Below are positions 9,469 to 18,329 of a DNA stretch of 64,000 nt, one piece after another. A program made the translations under genes and the position numbers. How positions within the stretch are numbered: the stretch's first letter is position 1; each line of letters begins with the position of its first letter. Source of the DNA: Oceanospirillaceae bacterium UBA1126 (GTDB taxonomy: Bacteria > Pseudomonadota > Gammaproteobacteria > Pseudomonadales > Balneatricaceae); NCBI GenBank assembly GCA_002312935.1, contig DCAT01000059.1:3503-67502 (forward strand), read 5' to 3'. The notes beneath the pieces are model-generated. The model searched no databases, was not told the DNA's origin, and saw only the letters and a program-made list of their open reading frames with translations.

Positions 9469-10851
9469 ATGAACTCAAAGCAACAAGGCCTGGCACGGTT
9501 AAAAAACGTATTTGGAGACCAATACAGTGACAATGCCACTGCTCGTGAACAACATAGTTGTGGTGAAAGCTTTGTCAGTGAACTTTTGCCTGACGCTGTG
9601 CTGATGCTTAATTCCACTAAAGCGGTAGCTGAGGCAGTATGCATCTGCAGTGAGCACAGCATCCCAATCATTGCGTTTGGCACAGGGACATCGTTAGAGG
9701 GGCAGTTAGTCCCTGTTAATGGTGGTGTGAGCTTTGATTTAACGGGTATGGATAAGGTGCTTGAAATCAATGCAGAAGACTTTGATGTAAAGTTGCAGGC
9801 GGGTGTTACCCGTGAAGCCTTGAATTATGCGTTAAAGACTAGTGGTCTATTTTTCCCCTTAGATCCCGGTGCTAATGCCAGCTTAGGTGGCATGGCCTCC
9901 ACAAGAGCCTCTGGAACAAATGCTGTGCGTTACGGCACTATGAAAGAGGTGGTTCTTGGGCTTACGGTGGTGACGCCTAATGGTGATGTGATACAAACTG
10001 GAGGCCGATCAAGAAAGAGCGCAGCAGGTTACGACTTAACCCATCTTTATATTGGTGCTGAAGGCACATTAGGTATTATTACAGAATTAAGGTTACGTAT
10101 TTTCCCAGTTCCAGAGCAGATTCGGGCAGCGGTCTGCAGTTTTAGTAGCGTCAATCAGGCTGCTCAATGTGTCATTGAATGTATGCAGCTGGCTGTGCCA
10201 CTGGCCCGTATTGAATTACTTAACAGCTGCCAGATGGGCGCCTGTATTGAATACTCTAAGCTACAGGGGTTTACTGCACAACCAACCTTATTTATGGAGT
10301 TCCATGGCTCAAAATCCAGTGTTGATGAGCAGGTTGCTTTGGTTGAGTCCGTAGCCCAAGAATACAACGGAGATGATTTCCGTTGTGCCGAAACCTTAGA
10401 GCAGCGAAATGAATTATGGAAAGCAAGGCACCAAGCTTATTTTGCTTGTTTAGCACTTAACCCGGGCGCTAGCGTTATTAGTACTGATGTGTGCGTGCCT
10501 ATTTCCAAGCTCGCTGAATGTATTGAGTTGTCAGAAGCCAAGGCTCTAGAGTTAGGCTTTAACTGCCCATTAGTGGGCCATGTGGGTGACGGTAATTTCC
10601 ACCTTATTATTCCTTTCTACCCAGACAACCAAGAACAAGTTGAGGCTGCTAATGCGTTAAGCCACTATCTGGTTCAGCAGGCATTGGCAATGCAAGGCAC
10701 ATGCACAGGGGAGCACGGAATAGGTTTAAGAAAGAAGGCTTACCTTCTGGAGGAACATGGCGCCCAAGCTGTTCAAACTATGAGGTTAATCAAACAGGCT
10801 TTGGACCCCAAAAATATTATGAACCCAGGTAAAATATTTGACTTGGCTTAA
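9469..10851 (+). CDS. FAD-linked 2-hydroxyacid dehydrogenase (D-lactate dehydrogenase / GlcD family)
   Basis: Flavoprotein of the GlcD/DLD group, oxidising D-lactate, glycolate or a related D-2-hydroxyacid and passing electrons to quinone or cytochrome. The FAD_binding_4 domain shows GTGTSLEGQLVPVNGG and GGMASTRASGTNAVRYG. The C-terminal cap has VGHVGDGNFHL and GEHGIGLRKKAYL, with the metal and substrate histidines. I place the start at 9469, where GGAGG lies 7 bases upstream, rather than at the ATG at 9451; this gives 460 residues. The EGQLVP and GEHGIG motifs favour the LDHD/DLD branch. No glcE or glcF is next to it, which argues against a three-subunit glycolate oxidase. Confidence 0.9.
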   Translation: MNSKQQGLARLKNVFGDQYSDNATAREQHSCGESFVSELLPDAVLMLNSTKAVAEAVCICSEHSIPIIAFGTGTSLEGQLVPVNGGVSFDLTGMDKVLEINAEDFDVKLQAGVTREALNYALKTSGLFFPLDPGANASLGGMASTRASGTNAVRYGTMKEVVLGLTVVTPNGDVIQTGGRSRKSAAGYDLTHLYIGAEGTLGIITELRLRIFPVPEQIRAAVCSFSSVNQAAQCVIECMQLAVPLARIELLNSCQMGACIEYSKLQGFTAQPTLFMEFHGSKSSVDEQVALVESVAQEYNGDDFRCAETLEQRNELWKARHQAYFACLALNPGASVISTDVCVPISKLAECIELSEAKALELGFNCPLVGHVGDGNFHLIIPFYPDNQEQVEAANALSHYLVQQALAMQGTCTGEHGIGLRKKAYLLEEHGAQAVQTMRLIKQALDPKNIMNPGKIFDLA

Positions 10852-10857
10852 TTTAAC

Positions 10858-11178
10858 TTAAGAACAGTATAGCTCATGTAACGTTTTTATAACTTTTGAA
10901 GCGCGCACGTCTGACAGCGAATAATAGATGGTCTGGGACTCTCTTCGAGTTTTTACCAAGCCATCTTTGCGCAATACGGCTAAATGCTGTGACAGGGCAG
11001 ATTGACTTAAGTCTAACTGTTCATTTAGCGCTGTAACAGAGAGCTCTTTACCTTCTAGATTGCATAAAATAAGCAAACGACTTTCATTGGCAATTGCCTT
11101 AAGCATGGTAGATGCGATTTTGGCATTGGCTTTCATCTCTGCGGCTACATCTGCGGCGTCTTGCTTAGGGTTAGGCAT
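10858..11178 (-). CDS. ArsR/SmtB family transcriptional regulator
   Basis: A small winged-helix repressor. The HTH reads LIVSVTALNEQLDL-like helices followed by SQSALSQHLAVLRKDGLV (recognition helix) and a wing, TRRESQTIYYSL. The ATG at 11178 has GGAG about 11 bases upstream and gives 106 residues; the ATG at 11208 lacks a ribosome site. The classic metal motif ELCVCDL is replaced by ELSVTAL, so it is not an ArsR-type arsenic or zinc alpha-3 sensor. One Cys lies in helix 2-3 (LILCNLEG) and one at the C-terminal end (ELYCS). That could be a thiol pair like BigR/SqrR; this is inference. It is likely autoregulated through the palindrome at 11241. Confidence 0.9.
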   Translation of the reverse strand: MPNPKQDAADVAAEMKANAKIASTMLKAIANESRLLILCNLEGKELSVTALNEQLDLSQSALSQHLAVLRKDGLVKTRRESQTIYYSLSDVRASKVIKTLHELYCS

Positions 11179-11240
11179 GGATGGTTTTTCTCCGCCTTTA
11201 AACAGCATTATTGTGTCAAATATAGAACTTCAATCATTGT

Positions 11241-11260
11241 ATACTAATTTTAATTAGTAT
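11241..11260. promoter_or_regulatory. perfect AT-rich palindrome upstream of the ArsR gene (probable operator)
   Basis: ATACTAAT-TTTA-ATTAGTAT, two perfect 8-base arms, 63 bases upstream of the arsR-type start and inside its promoter region. AT-rich inverted repeats of this size are typical operators of ArsR repressors, so autoregulation is the simplest reading. Confidence 0.6.
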
Positions 11261-11319
11261 TAATGCATCGTTTTACTATTATAAGTAAAAAGTCAGTTTA
11301 TTAAAATTCACTTGACGCT

Positions 11320-12135
11320 TTAGGTTAATATTAATTGCGCAAAAATTGGGCAATGATCTGATGGTTTTTCCATTCCCCGTACATGGTAATCTATCCCTGC
11401 CTCTTTACAACAGTCTACCAGCCCTTGAGTTAGCAGTATTTGGTCAATGCGCAGGCCCCGCTTAGGTTCGCGTTCAAACGCTCTACTGCGGTAATCAAAC
11501 CAGGAATAGTCTTCTAACTTAGGGTGTAATTGACGGTAGCTGTCAGTTAGTCCACATTGGCGAAGATCACTGAGCCACTGGCGTTCTTCTGGTTGAAAGC
11601 TAGCTTTGCCTGACTTAAGCCAACGCTTTCGGTTGTCTTCTCCGATACCAATATCAATGTCTTGTGCTGCCACATTAATATCTCCCATTACCACTAGATG
11701 CCCAGAGCCTTTATACTCTGTATTTAAAAGCGATGTAAGGCCCGCATAGAAATCCCGTTTAGCTGGAAACTTACTCACGTGTTCAATGTTTTCGCCTTGA
11801 GGAAAGTAGCCATTGAATACTGTCATAGTGTCGCCGTTGGGTAACTGTAAAACGGCACCAACTAGCCGGCGCTGAGAGTCTTCATCATCACCTGGTAAAC
11901 CTTTAATCACTTTTAATATGGGTAGGTTAGTCATTAGCGCCACACCATAATGGCCCTTTTGACCGTGAATAATTGTTTCATACCCAAGTCTCTTCGTCTC
12001 TTCGATAGGAAACTCTAGATCTTGAACCTTGGTTTCTTGTAAGCCAATAACCGCTGGCTGATATTGCGCCACAATCGCTTCCAATTGCGGAATACGGGCC
12101 CGAATGCTATTGATGTTGAAGGAAACTAAATACAT
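11320..12135 (-). CDS. xthA: exodeoxyribonuclease III
   Basis: AP endonuclease and 3'-5' exonuclease of base excision repair, 271 residues (E. coli 268). Family motifs appear in order: SFNINSIRAR at the N terminus, GLQETKVQD (metal-binding Glu), GYFPQG, VMGDINVA (catalytic Asp and Asn), WFDYR, LRIDQILLT, and the terminal PSDHCPI with the catalytic His. The Mg2+-dependent fold appears complete. It stands alone, upstream of the ArsR gene on the same strand with a 141-base gap. Confidence 0.97.
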   Translation of the reverse strand: MYLVSFNINSIRARIPQLEAIVAQYQPAVIGLQETKVQDLEFPIEETKRLGYETIIHGQKGHYGVALMTNLPILKVIKGLPGDDEDSQRRLVGAVLQLPNGDTMTVFNGYFPQGENIEHVSKFPAKRDFYAGLTSLLNTEYKGSGHLVVMGDINVAAQDIDIGIGEDNRKRWLKSGKASFQPEERQWLSDLRQCGLTDSYRQLHPKLEDYSWFDYRSRAFEREPKRGLRIDQILLTQGLVDCCKEAGIDYHVRGMEKPSDHCPIFAQLILT

Positions 12136-12196
12136 ATTTTAAACTCGATTAAGGTGATGTAAACCAACAAACACTTTGGAAGGCTGATAAACTTGA

Positions 12197-12218
12197 CACT
12201 ATTGTAATGGAAATAGTG
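12197..12218. promoter_or_regulatory. inverted repeat in the gorA upstream region
   Basis: CACTATT, 8 bases, AATAGTG: a perfect 7-base inverted repeat overlapping a TTGACA hexamer at 12193-12198. An outer perfect 9-base pair, AAACCAACA at 12161 and TGTTGGTTT at 12248, flanks it. It could be a regulator site for gorA; no convincing -10 sits 17 bases after the TTGACA. Confidence 0.3.
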
Positions 12219-12294
12219 GTCGGTTAGAACGGTCCAACTTTGGTTTATGTTGGTTTAGTTAGCGTAACTCACCTAAATAAAGAGATTTATCCTG

Positions 12295-13644
12295 ATGGAA
12301 TTTGATTTTGATGTATTTGTGATTGGTGCTGGTTCTGGTGGTGTAAGAGCTGCAAGGATGGCCGCTGGTGAAGGAGCAAAAGTGGCTATTGCTGATGACC
12401 AGGCGTTAGGGGGCACTTGTGTTAATGTCGGCTGTGTCCCGAAAAAGCTCTACACTTATGCCAGTCACTTCAGCCATGATTTCGAAAACGCCAAGGGTTT
12501 TGGTTGGAACTTAGGTGCAGCTAAATTCCACTGGCCTACACTGGTGGCCAATAAAAAAATAGAAATTAGTCGACTTAATGGCATTTACGCTAAGCTTCTG
12601 GACAACTCTGGTGCACAAATTATTCGTGGGTATGCCCGCCTCAAAGACTGCAATACTGTCACTGTGGAAGGAAAAGACTACACAACGAAGCGTATTGTTA
12701 TCGCAACCGGAGGTGCTCCTAATATTCCTGATGTTGACTATGCTGACCTACTCATTAGCTCTGATGAGATATTTGATCTTGTAGAATTTCCAAAGCGCTT
12801 GTTAGTAGTGGGTGCAGGTTACATTGCTCTTGAGTTTGCTTGTATTTTTCAGGGCTTAGGTAGCCAAGTGCACGTATCTTACCGCGGTGACCTGATCATG
12901 CGAAGCTTTGACGATGATGTACGTCAGTTTGTTGATCAAGAAATGCGCAAACAGGGCATCGAAATAAATTATCAAAGCCAGGTGAATAATGTTGTTCGTC
13001 AAACTGATCATAGCTTATTGGTAACCTTTGCAGATGGTAGCCAGATCGAAGTTGACCAAGTGCTTATGGCCATTGGACGCCAACCTCGGGTGGCAGGCAT
13101 CGGCTTGGACTCTTTAGGTATAGAAACCACTCCCAAAGGCACTATTGCAGTCAACGACAAATTTCAGACTAATATAGATAATATCTATGCTTTAGGTGAT
13201 GTCACTGGAGGTATTGAACTGACCCCTGTGGCCTTAGCTGAAGCTATGGTATTAGTGAATCATTGGTATGGCGATGGTGTCAAAAAGATGGACTATGAGC
13301 TTATTCCAACAGCTGTATTTACTCAACCAAACGTTGGCACTATTGGCTTAACAGAGCATCAAGCGTTGGCAAAGCATAGCGAAATAGCTGTGTATCGTTC
13401 AGACTTTAAACCGATGAAACATACCTTAAGCGGCAGTGATGAGCGGAGTTTCATGAAACTGATAGTCGACATATCCACAGATCGCGTTATTGGATTACAC
13501 ATAGTAGGAGAGGGGGCTGGTGAAATGTTGCAAGGTTTCGCTGTGGCTATGAAAGCGGGAGCAACCAAGGCCGATTTTGACGCCACTATTGGCATCCACC
13601 CCACTAGTGCTGAAGAGCTAGTAACCATGAGAACACCAAGCTAA
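12295..13644 (+). CDS. gorA: glutathione-disulfide reductase
   Basis: NADPH-dependent flavoprotein that keeps glutathione reduced, cytosolic homodimer, 449 residues. The FAD motif is IGAGSGGVRAARMAA. The redox-active disulfide is GGTCVNVGCVPKKL (Cys42, Cys47). The pyridine nucleotide domain has VVGAGYIALEFA with downstream basic residues (SYRGDLIMRSFD), consistent with NADPH. The C-terminal active-site HPTSAEE has His435 and Glu440. Its product is needed by the frmA/fghA pathway and by the glutathione-linked redox genes seen elsewhere here. Confidence 0.96.
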   Translation: MEFDFDVFVIGAGSGGVRAARMAAGEGAKVAIADDQALGGTCVNVGCVPKKLYTYASHFSHDFENAKGFGWNLGAAKFHWPTLVANKKIEISRLNGIYAKLLDNSGAQIIRGYARLKDCNTVTVEGKDYTTKRIVIATGGAPNIPDVDYADLLISSDEIFDLVEFPKRLLVVGAGYIALEFACIFQGLGSQVHVSYRGDLIMRSFDDDVRQFVDQEMRKQGIEINYQSQVNNVVRQTDHSLLVTFADGSQIEVDQVLMAIGRQPRVAGIGLDSLGIETTPKGTIAVNDKFQTNIDNIYALGDVTGGIELTPVALAEAMVLVNHWYGDGVKKMDYELIPTAVFTQPNVGTIGLTEHQALAKHSEIAVYRSDFKPMKHTLSGSDERSFMKLIVDISTDRVIGLHIVGEGAGEMLQGFAVAMKAGATKADFDATIGIHPTSAEELVTMRTPS

Positions 13645-13688
13645 AAACAGAGGGTATCAGGCTAAGCTATTTATACTCTCATTGATCA

Positions 13689-13720
13689 AGCTCCAACAGT
13701 TTGTCTGCTGGGGCTTTTTT
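13689..13720 (+). terminator. terminator downstream of gorA
   Basis: An 11-base imperfect stem (13689-13699 with 13705-13715, one mismatch and one G-U) ending in a run of six T. It touches the stop codon of the convergent antiporter gene. Confidence 0.65.
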
Positions 13721-14906
13721 AGTCGTGTCTTAAATGATCTTTAACTGCTATAGGTGACTTGAAATTCCATACCACAAGGTAAGATGATGCCACAAAAGTA
13801 ATAATTGCTGTGGCTTGTATTAATAGTGAGGCAGATTCACTGATTAACATGCTGGAAGCTGCCAATGTAGCAATTAAAATAGAAAATTCACTAGTTTGGC
13901 CCAACCTAAAACCCACTTCCCATGATGTTGCCTTAGAGTTGCAAATTGGCCTGATAATCCAACCAAACACAATAGGTTTTATAGTCACCACTAACGTGGC
14001 TAACACCAAACATTGAAACCAAATAGAGTGCATGAGAGGAAAGTTAAAGCTTGCTCCTATGGAAAAGAAAAATAACACCAAAAAGAAATCTCTAATAGGC
14101 TTTAAGTTAATTGCAATATATTGGCTAATAACGCTAGAAGCTAAACTAACTCCGGCAATAAAAGCACCGATTTCGGCAGACAAACCGATACTGTGAGCCA
14201 GTTCAGCTAAGCCTAAACACCAGCCTAAAGCCAAAAGAAAGATATACTCATGGAAACGGTCAAATCGTTTAATGAGAGGCAGCAACACCCAACGCACAAA
14301 ACCCAGTGCAGCCAACATTATCAAAGGCAAGGCCGCAAGGCTTATTAATAAATCAACGTTTAATGATAGTTCTAATCCCGCACTAAATTGCTGTCCTAAT
14401 GTGGTCAAAAGGGTTAAAAGAATAATCGCTAATAGATCCTGCAATAACAACAAACCCACTACGAGTTCACCTGTTTGTTTATGATGCAAGACAGTGGTGG
14501 GTAGTAGTTTAATGCCAATAATGGTACTGGAAAACATGGTAGACGCGCCGATAATAAGGCTATCTATCATACTAAAGCCAAAACCATACCCAACAAAAAA
14601 CCCTAATAGAGCAAAAGCTAAAGAACTTATAAAGGCTACCATATAGCCTTTTCTCAACATTTGTAATAAATGGCTAGGTTGCATATCAAGGCCAATGAGG
14701 AATAGTAAAAAAATAATTCCAATGTGGGAAACATCGGCTAAAAGCTCTGTATCAACCACCCACGCTAAGCCAAAAGGCCCCAATATTGCGCCTAAAACGA
14801 TATAGGCCAAAAGCAGTGGCTGTCGAAAATACAACGATAAGGTAGCTAGCAGTGCAGCACCTGTAAAGATCAAGAAAAATGAAAATATGACCGACTCAGT
14901 ATGCAT
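13719..14906 (-). CDS. CPA2-family monovalent cation:proton antiporter
   Basis: A 395-residue membrane protein with about 11-12 hydrophobic segments from end to end, no large soluble tail. The N-terminal RQPLLLAYIVLGAILGPFGL and the LLLFLIGLDMQPSHLL block are typical of KefB/RosB-type exchangers; ASTMFSSTIIGIKLL and SAEIGAFIAGVSLA carry the ion-transport core. It lacks the TrkA-N domain of full KefB/KefC, so regulation by glutathione adducts as in Kef is not supported. It starts 2 bases after the MATE gene stop and is cotranscribed with it. Confidence 0.88.
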   Translation of the reverse strand: MHTESVIFSFFLIFTGAALLATLSLYFRQPLLLAYIVLGAILGPFGLAWVVDTELLADVSHIGIIFLLFLIGLDMQPSHLLQMLRKGYMVAFISSLAFALLGFFVGYGFGFSMIDSLIIGASTMFSSTIIGIKLLPTTVLHHKQTGELVVGLLLLQDLLAIILLTLLTTLGQQFSAGLELSLNVDLLISLAALPLIMLAALGFVRWVLLPLIKRFDRFHEYIFLLALGWCLGLAELAHSIGLSAEIGAFIAGVSLASSVISQYIAINLKPIRDFFLVLFFFSIGASFNFPLMHSIWFQCLVLATLVVTIKPIVFGWIIRPICNSKATSWEVGFRLGQTSEFSILIATLAASSMLISESASLLIQATAIITFVASSYLVVWNFKSPIAVKDHLRHD

Positions 14907-14908
14907 TC

Positions 14909-16267
14909 TTATTCCTTATTGAGTGAAAACGTTTGGTCTGTAGATAAACGCTTTATATAACGTCGCCAAATGCACCACAGTGTTGATACCGTAAGTATTC
15001 GATAAACAATATGCAACCACCACACGGCCATAAAACCATACGTTGGCGCTAACCAAGCTAAAAGTGGTAAGAAAAGTAGCCATTGGCTGCCAGTAACGAG
15101 TATAAAACCAGTTTTTCGTCGGCCCATTAACAACACGAAGCGGCTTAAAATGATGATGCAAGTTTCAAAAATCATGGCCATGGCATACCATGGTAAAGCG
15201 GTTGCTGTGAGTTGTTGTAATTCCCTATTAACCAATAGCAATTGCGCGAACCAAGGGGCCATAATGCTAACTACCACAGCCAGTAAGAGGGCAGAAACTA
15301 GCCCAGTAGCTATGATTAATTTACTCCAGGCCAAAGTGCTAAAGGAATCTTTGCTGGCCATTGCTGATCCCATTAGAGACAATGCAGCTTGACCTAAACC
15401 AATGGCAGGCAGAATAAGCAGCATGCCAATATTGAGCACAGCAAAGGAAGCAGCCATTACAGAAGCACCAAGCTGGCTTAGTATCCACAAAAATAAAGCT
15501 AAGTGTAATGCAAATGCTAGTTGTTGCATCATAGGGGGCCAAGTGAACCGCAATAATAATAACCAATTTGTAATGCTAAATTGGCAAGTAAACGCTTGAA
15601 ACCTTGAGCTGTTTTTAAATAATGGAAATAGTTGTAATAAAACACCAAGCCAAAGCGCTATGCTGGTGCCAAGGCCAGCACCTACTGCGCCCATGGCAGG
15701 CATCCCACCAATGCCATATATGAGCCCATAACTGATGGGCACATTAGCCAAGTGAGCGAGTAAAATTATTTTGGTATATTGCCAGGGTGTCCCAAGTTCA
15801 CTCCAATAGATTCTAGCAGCTATGCTTAAAACAATAGCGGGTAAAGCCCAAAGTCGAGATTGAGCATAGTAGGCGGCTAGGCTATTTATGCGATCATCCA
15901 ATACAAATACATCGATCACGTCATCCAGCATCAATGCACCTAATGCGCCTAGGCCAATCGAGATAAAGACGCCGTAAACTAAACCCAGTCCCATCAAGCC
16001 CCCACGGGACAGGGAATGCTGTGATACTAGGCCATGCCAGCCAGTGCCCAATCCGGTAATGATAGCCACCAAAATAAACACCAGATAACTACCAATACTC
16101 ACACTGGCCAGAGCCAAACCACCCAAGTGCCCAACAAGGGCGGTGTCAACTAAGCTTACTGCAGCCTGGGATAGCATAGCGCCACTCAATGGCACCGCAA
16201 TAGGCCATAAATTGGCTAATGTAGGTTCACACGAGGAATGTAAATGGGGTGTCTGAGATTTGCTCAT
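14909..16267 (-). CDS. MATE-family efflux transporter (DinF-like)
   Basis: About 452 residues with 12 predicted helices in two similar halves. The N-terminal block LWPIAVPLSGAMLSQAAVSLVDTALVGHLGG is the DinF-branch MATE signature. Substrates are likely cationic or aromatic compounds exchanged for H+ or Na+; not determinable here. ATG at 16267 chosen over an upstream TTG at 16282. It is followed after 2 bases by the CPA2 antiporter. Despite the name, no LexA box is seen upstream. Confidence 0.9.
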   Translation of the reverse strand: MSKSQTPHLHSSCEPTLANLWPIAVPLSGAMLSQAAVSLVDTALVGHLGGLALASVSIGSYLVFILVAIITGLGTGWHGLVSQHSLSRGGLMGLGLVYGVFISIGLGALGALMLDDVIDVFVLDDRINSLAAYYAQSRLWALPAIVLSIAARIYWSELGTPWQYTKIILLAHLANVPISYGLIYGIGGMPAMGAVGAGLGTSIALWLGVLLQLFPLFKNSSRFQAFTCQFSITNWLLLLRFTWPPMMQQLAFALHLALFLWILSQLGASVMAASFAVLNIGMLLILPAIGLGQAALSLMGSAMASKDSFSTLAWSKLIIATGLVSALLLAVVVSIMAPWFAQLLLVNRELQQLTATALPWYAMAMIFETCIIILSRFVLLMGRRKTGFILVTGSQWLLFLPLLAWLAPTYGFMAVWWLHIVYRILTVSTLWCIWRRYIKRLSTDQTFSLNKE

Positions 16268-16439
16268 GAGTTGCTGGGTCAAAGATGCCTAAAGGGTATG
16301 CTAATCAATTGATCTGCTATTATATGCTTTTTTGCCGAGTCTTTAAAATGAATACCCAAGTAAAACACTAGGGTATATAATAAGTTATTAGTTGAGTGCC
16401 TGCGGGTTGCTCATGTGGTTGGTAAAAAAGGAAAATACA

Positions 16440-17033
16440 GTGGATTACATAGACATCACCCCCAGTGCCCAGGACTATCTAGCAGAGTTGCTTTCAAAGC
16501 AAGATGTAGAAGGGATTTCAGTGCGTATTTTTGTCACTGACCCTGGTACCCCAAACGCTGAAACGTGTTTAGCATACTGCCGCCCAGATGAAGTAAAAAT
16601 TACTGACGAATTTTCAGACTTAGAGAAATTTCGGGTTTATGTTGATCCTGCCAGTGTAGACTATCTGGACGAGGCTTTTATTGATTACAGTGCAGACCGT
16701 ATGGGAGGCCAGCTCACAATCAAGGCTCCAAACGCTAAGATGCCTCAGGTGACTGCAGATAGCCCACTAGATGCTCAAGTTAATTATTACCTATATACAG
16801 AAATTAATCCTAGTCTAGCCTCCCATGGTGGTGATGTAAGTTTGGTTGGTGTAGTGGCAGAAGAAGAAGGCAACGTGGCTGTATTAAAGTTTGGTGGTGG
16901 TTGCCAAGGTTGTAGCTCTGTTTCCTTAACTCTAAAGGAAGGCGTCGAAAAAACCTTAATGGAAAGGATTCCTGGCATTGGTGCAGTTCGCGATGTCACT
17001 GATCACTCAAACACTGAAAACGCTTATATGTAG
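16440..17033 (+). CDS. nfuA: Fe-S biogenesis protein NfuA
   Basis: Carrier that receives 4Fe-4S clusters and passes them to target apoproteins, important under oxidative stress and iron limitation. An N-terminal degenerate A-type (HesB-like) domain ([13 protein letters not shown]...) lacks the cluster cysteines, and a C-terminal NifU domain carries [19 protein letters not shown] with the cluster-binding CxxC. The GTG at 16440 is chosen because AAGGA lies 7 bases upstream and the length, 197 residues, fits the family (E. coli 191); an upstream TTG would add unrelated residues. Confidence 0.96.
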   Translation: MDYIDITPSAQDYLAELLSKQDVEGISVRIFVTDPGTPNAETCLAYCRPDEVKITDEFSDLEKFRVYVDPASVDYLDEAFIDYSADRMGGQLTIKAPNAKMPQVTADSPLDAQVNYYLYTEINPSLASHGGDVSLVGVVAEEEGNVAVLKFGGGCQGCSSVSLTLKEGVEKTLMERIPGIGAVRDVTDHSNTENAYM

Positions 17034-17040
17034 CGCGTTT

Positions 17041-17090
17041 CTTTAAAGCAAAAAAACCAGCTCCTATTGCTGGTTTTTTTTGCTTTAAAG
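17041..17090. terminator. bidirectional terminator between nfuA and DAHP synthase genes
   Basis: Long near-perfect inverted repeat: left arm 17041-17061, loop TCCTATT, right arm 17069-17090, with one bulged base. A-rich and T-rich arms flank a CCAGC/GCTGG core, so it works on both strands for these convergent genes. Confidence 0.88.
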
Positions 17091-17097
17091 AAGCGGT

Positions 17098-18177
17098 TTA
17101 AGCGACCCGAGATCGTTTCGGTAAGCTCTGCCTAAGTTTACTGGCCAGTTCACGCATGCTCATTTCTGTTGTATCCCAATCGATACAAGGGTCGGTGACA
17201 GAAACACCATATTGCAATTCAGATAGGTTTTGTGGGATAGATTGGTTGCCCCAGTTAATGTTACTTTCTATCATCAGGCCAACAATAGAATCGTTACCTT
17301 CATTAATCTGTTGGGCAATATTGTCCATCACCAGAGGCTGGATAGATGGATCTTTACTTGAGTTGGCGTGGCTGCAATCCACCATAATATTGCCAGACAA
17401 ACCATCTTTTGCAAGTGCTTGTTCACATAGAGCTACATTCACAGAGTCATAGTTCGGCTTGCCACCGCCGCCCCGAAGCACAACATGGCCGTACTGATTT
17501 CCACTAGTGCGGGTTATAGAGACTTGTCCATGTGGGTTAATCCCCAAGAAAGAATGAGGCGACGCCATAGATTCTAGCGCATTAAAGGCTACTGTTAAGC
17601 CGCCGTCAGTGCCATTTTTAAAACCAACAGGGCAGGATAAGCCAGACGACATTTCACGGTGAGTTTGGGATTCTGTGGTGCGTGCACCAATTGCTGCCCA
17701 GCTCCATAGGTCTGATTGATACTGTGGTGAAATAGGATCCAATGCCTCTGTCGCTAACGGTAAACCCAGAGCAGATAAGTCCAGCATGAGCTTACGACCA
17801 ATGTGTAAACCTGTTTCAATATCAAAGGTCCCGTCTAGGTGTGGGTCATTAATTAGCCCTTTCCAACCCACTGTGGTGCGTGGTTTTTCAAAATAAACCC
17901 GCATAACAATATAAAGCGTGTCTTTTAACTCATCGGCTAACACTGCCAAGCGGCGTCCATAATCTAAAGCGGCTTCTGTATCGTGGATAGAGCATGGGCC
18001 TATCACGACAAATAATCGGTGGTCTTTACCATCTAAAATATTTTTTATAGTTTGACGAGCCTGCATTACACCATCAGCAATCATACTGGTAGTGGGTAGT
18101 TGATTTTTCAGATCTTCAGGGGATGTAAGAACCTGTTGGCTGGCAATGTTCAGGTCTTCGATGCGACGGTCTGTCAT
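17098..18177 (-). CDS. aroG: 3-deoxy-7-phosphoheptulonate synthase (DAHP synthase, type I)
   Basis: First step of the shikimate pathway: phosphoenolpyruvate plus erythrose 4-phosphate to DAHP. The 359-residue enzyme starts MTDRRIEDLNIASQQVLTSP, the AroG/AroF/AroH N terminus that forms part of the feedback site. Further blocks are VVIGPCSIHD, MRVYFEKPRTTVGWKG and SCPVGFKNGTDG. Metal ligands are in the Cys of GPCSIHD, DCSHANS and later acidic residues. ATG at 18177 chosen over a TTG at 18189. Which amino acid inhibits it cannot be read with confidence. Confidence 0.93.
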   Translation of the reverse strand: MTDRRIEDLNIASQQVLTSPEDLKNQLPTTSMIADGVMQARQTIKNILDGKDHRLFVVIGPCSIHDTEAALDYGRRLAVLADELKDTLYIVMRVYFEKPRTTVGWKGLINDPHLDGTFDIETGLHIGRKLMLDLSALGLPLATEALDPISPQYQSDLWSWAAIGARTTESQTHREMSSGLSCPVGFKNGTDGGLTVAFNALESMASPHSFLGINPHGQVSITRTSGNQYGHVVLRGGGGKPNYDSVNVALCEQALAKDGLSGNIMVDCSHANSSKDPSIQPLVMDNIAQQINEGNDSIVGLMIESNINWGNQSIPQNLSELQYGVSVTDPCIDWDTTEMSMRELASKLRQSLPKRSRVA

Positions 18178-18329
18178 AGTTGCTCTCAATAAAATAACTA
18201 ATTGTAAAAACGGTAAAAGATTGGCTTATGGCAAGGTCTAAACGCTATAATCAAAGCGTCCTTTGTAACACAAATAAAGGCCCACAAACAAATGAATCTC
18301 ACCTAAATCGTGTTTGAGAGAAAAGGACC

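Noticed and set aside
13719..14906. KefB/KefC glutathione-gated potassium efflux system
   Set aside because: The protein lacks the TrkA-N regulatory domain and no KefF/KefG partner is adjacent.
14909..16267. SOS regulation of the MATE gene by analogy with dinF
   Set aside because: No CTG-N10-CAG palindrome is seen in the upstream 120 bases and lexA is not adjacent.
17041..17090. Attachment site or mobile palindrome
   Set aside because: It lies between two convergent genes, has a T tract on both strands and no integrase or duplicated copy nearby.
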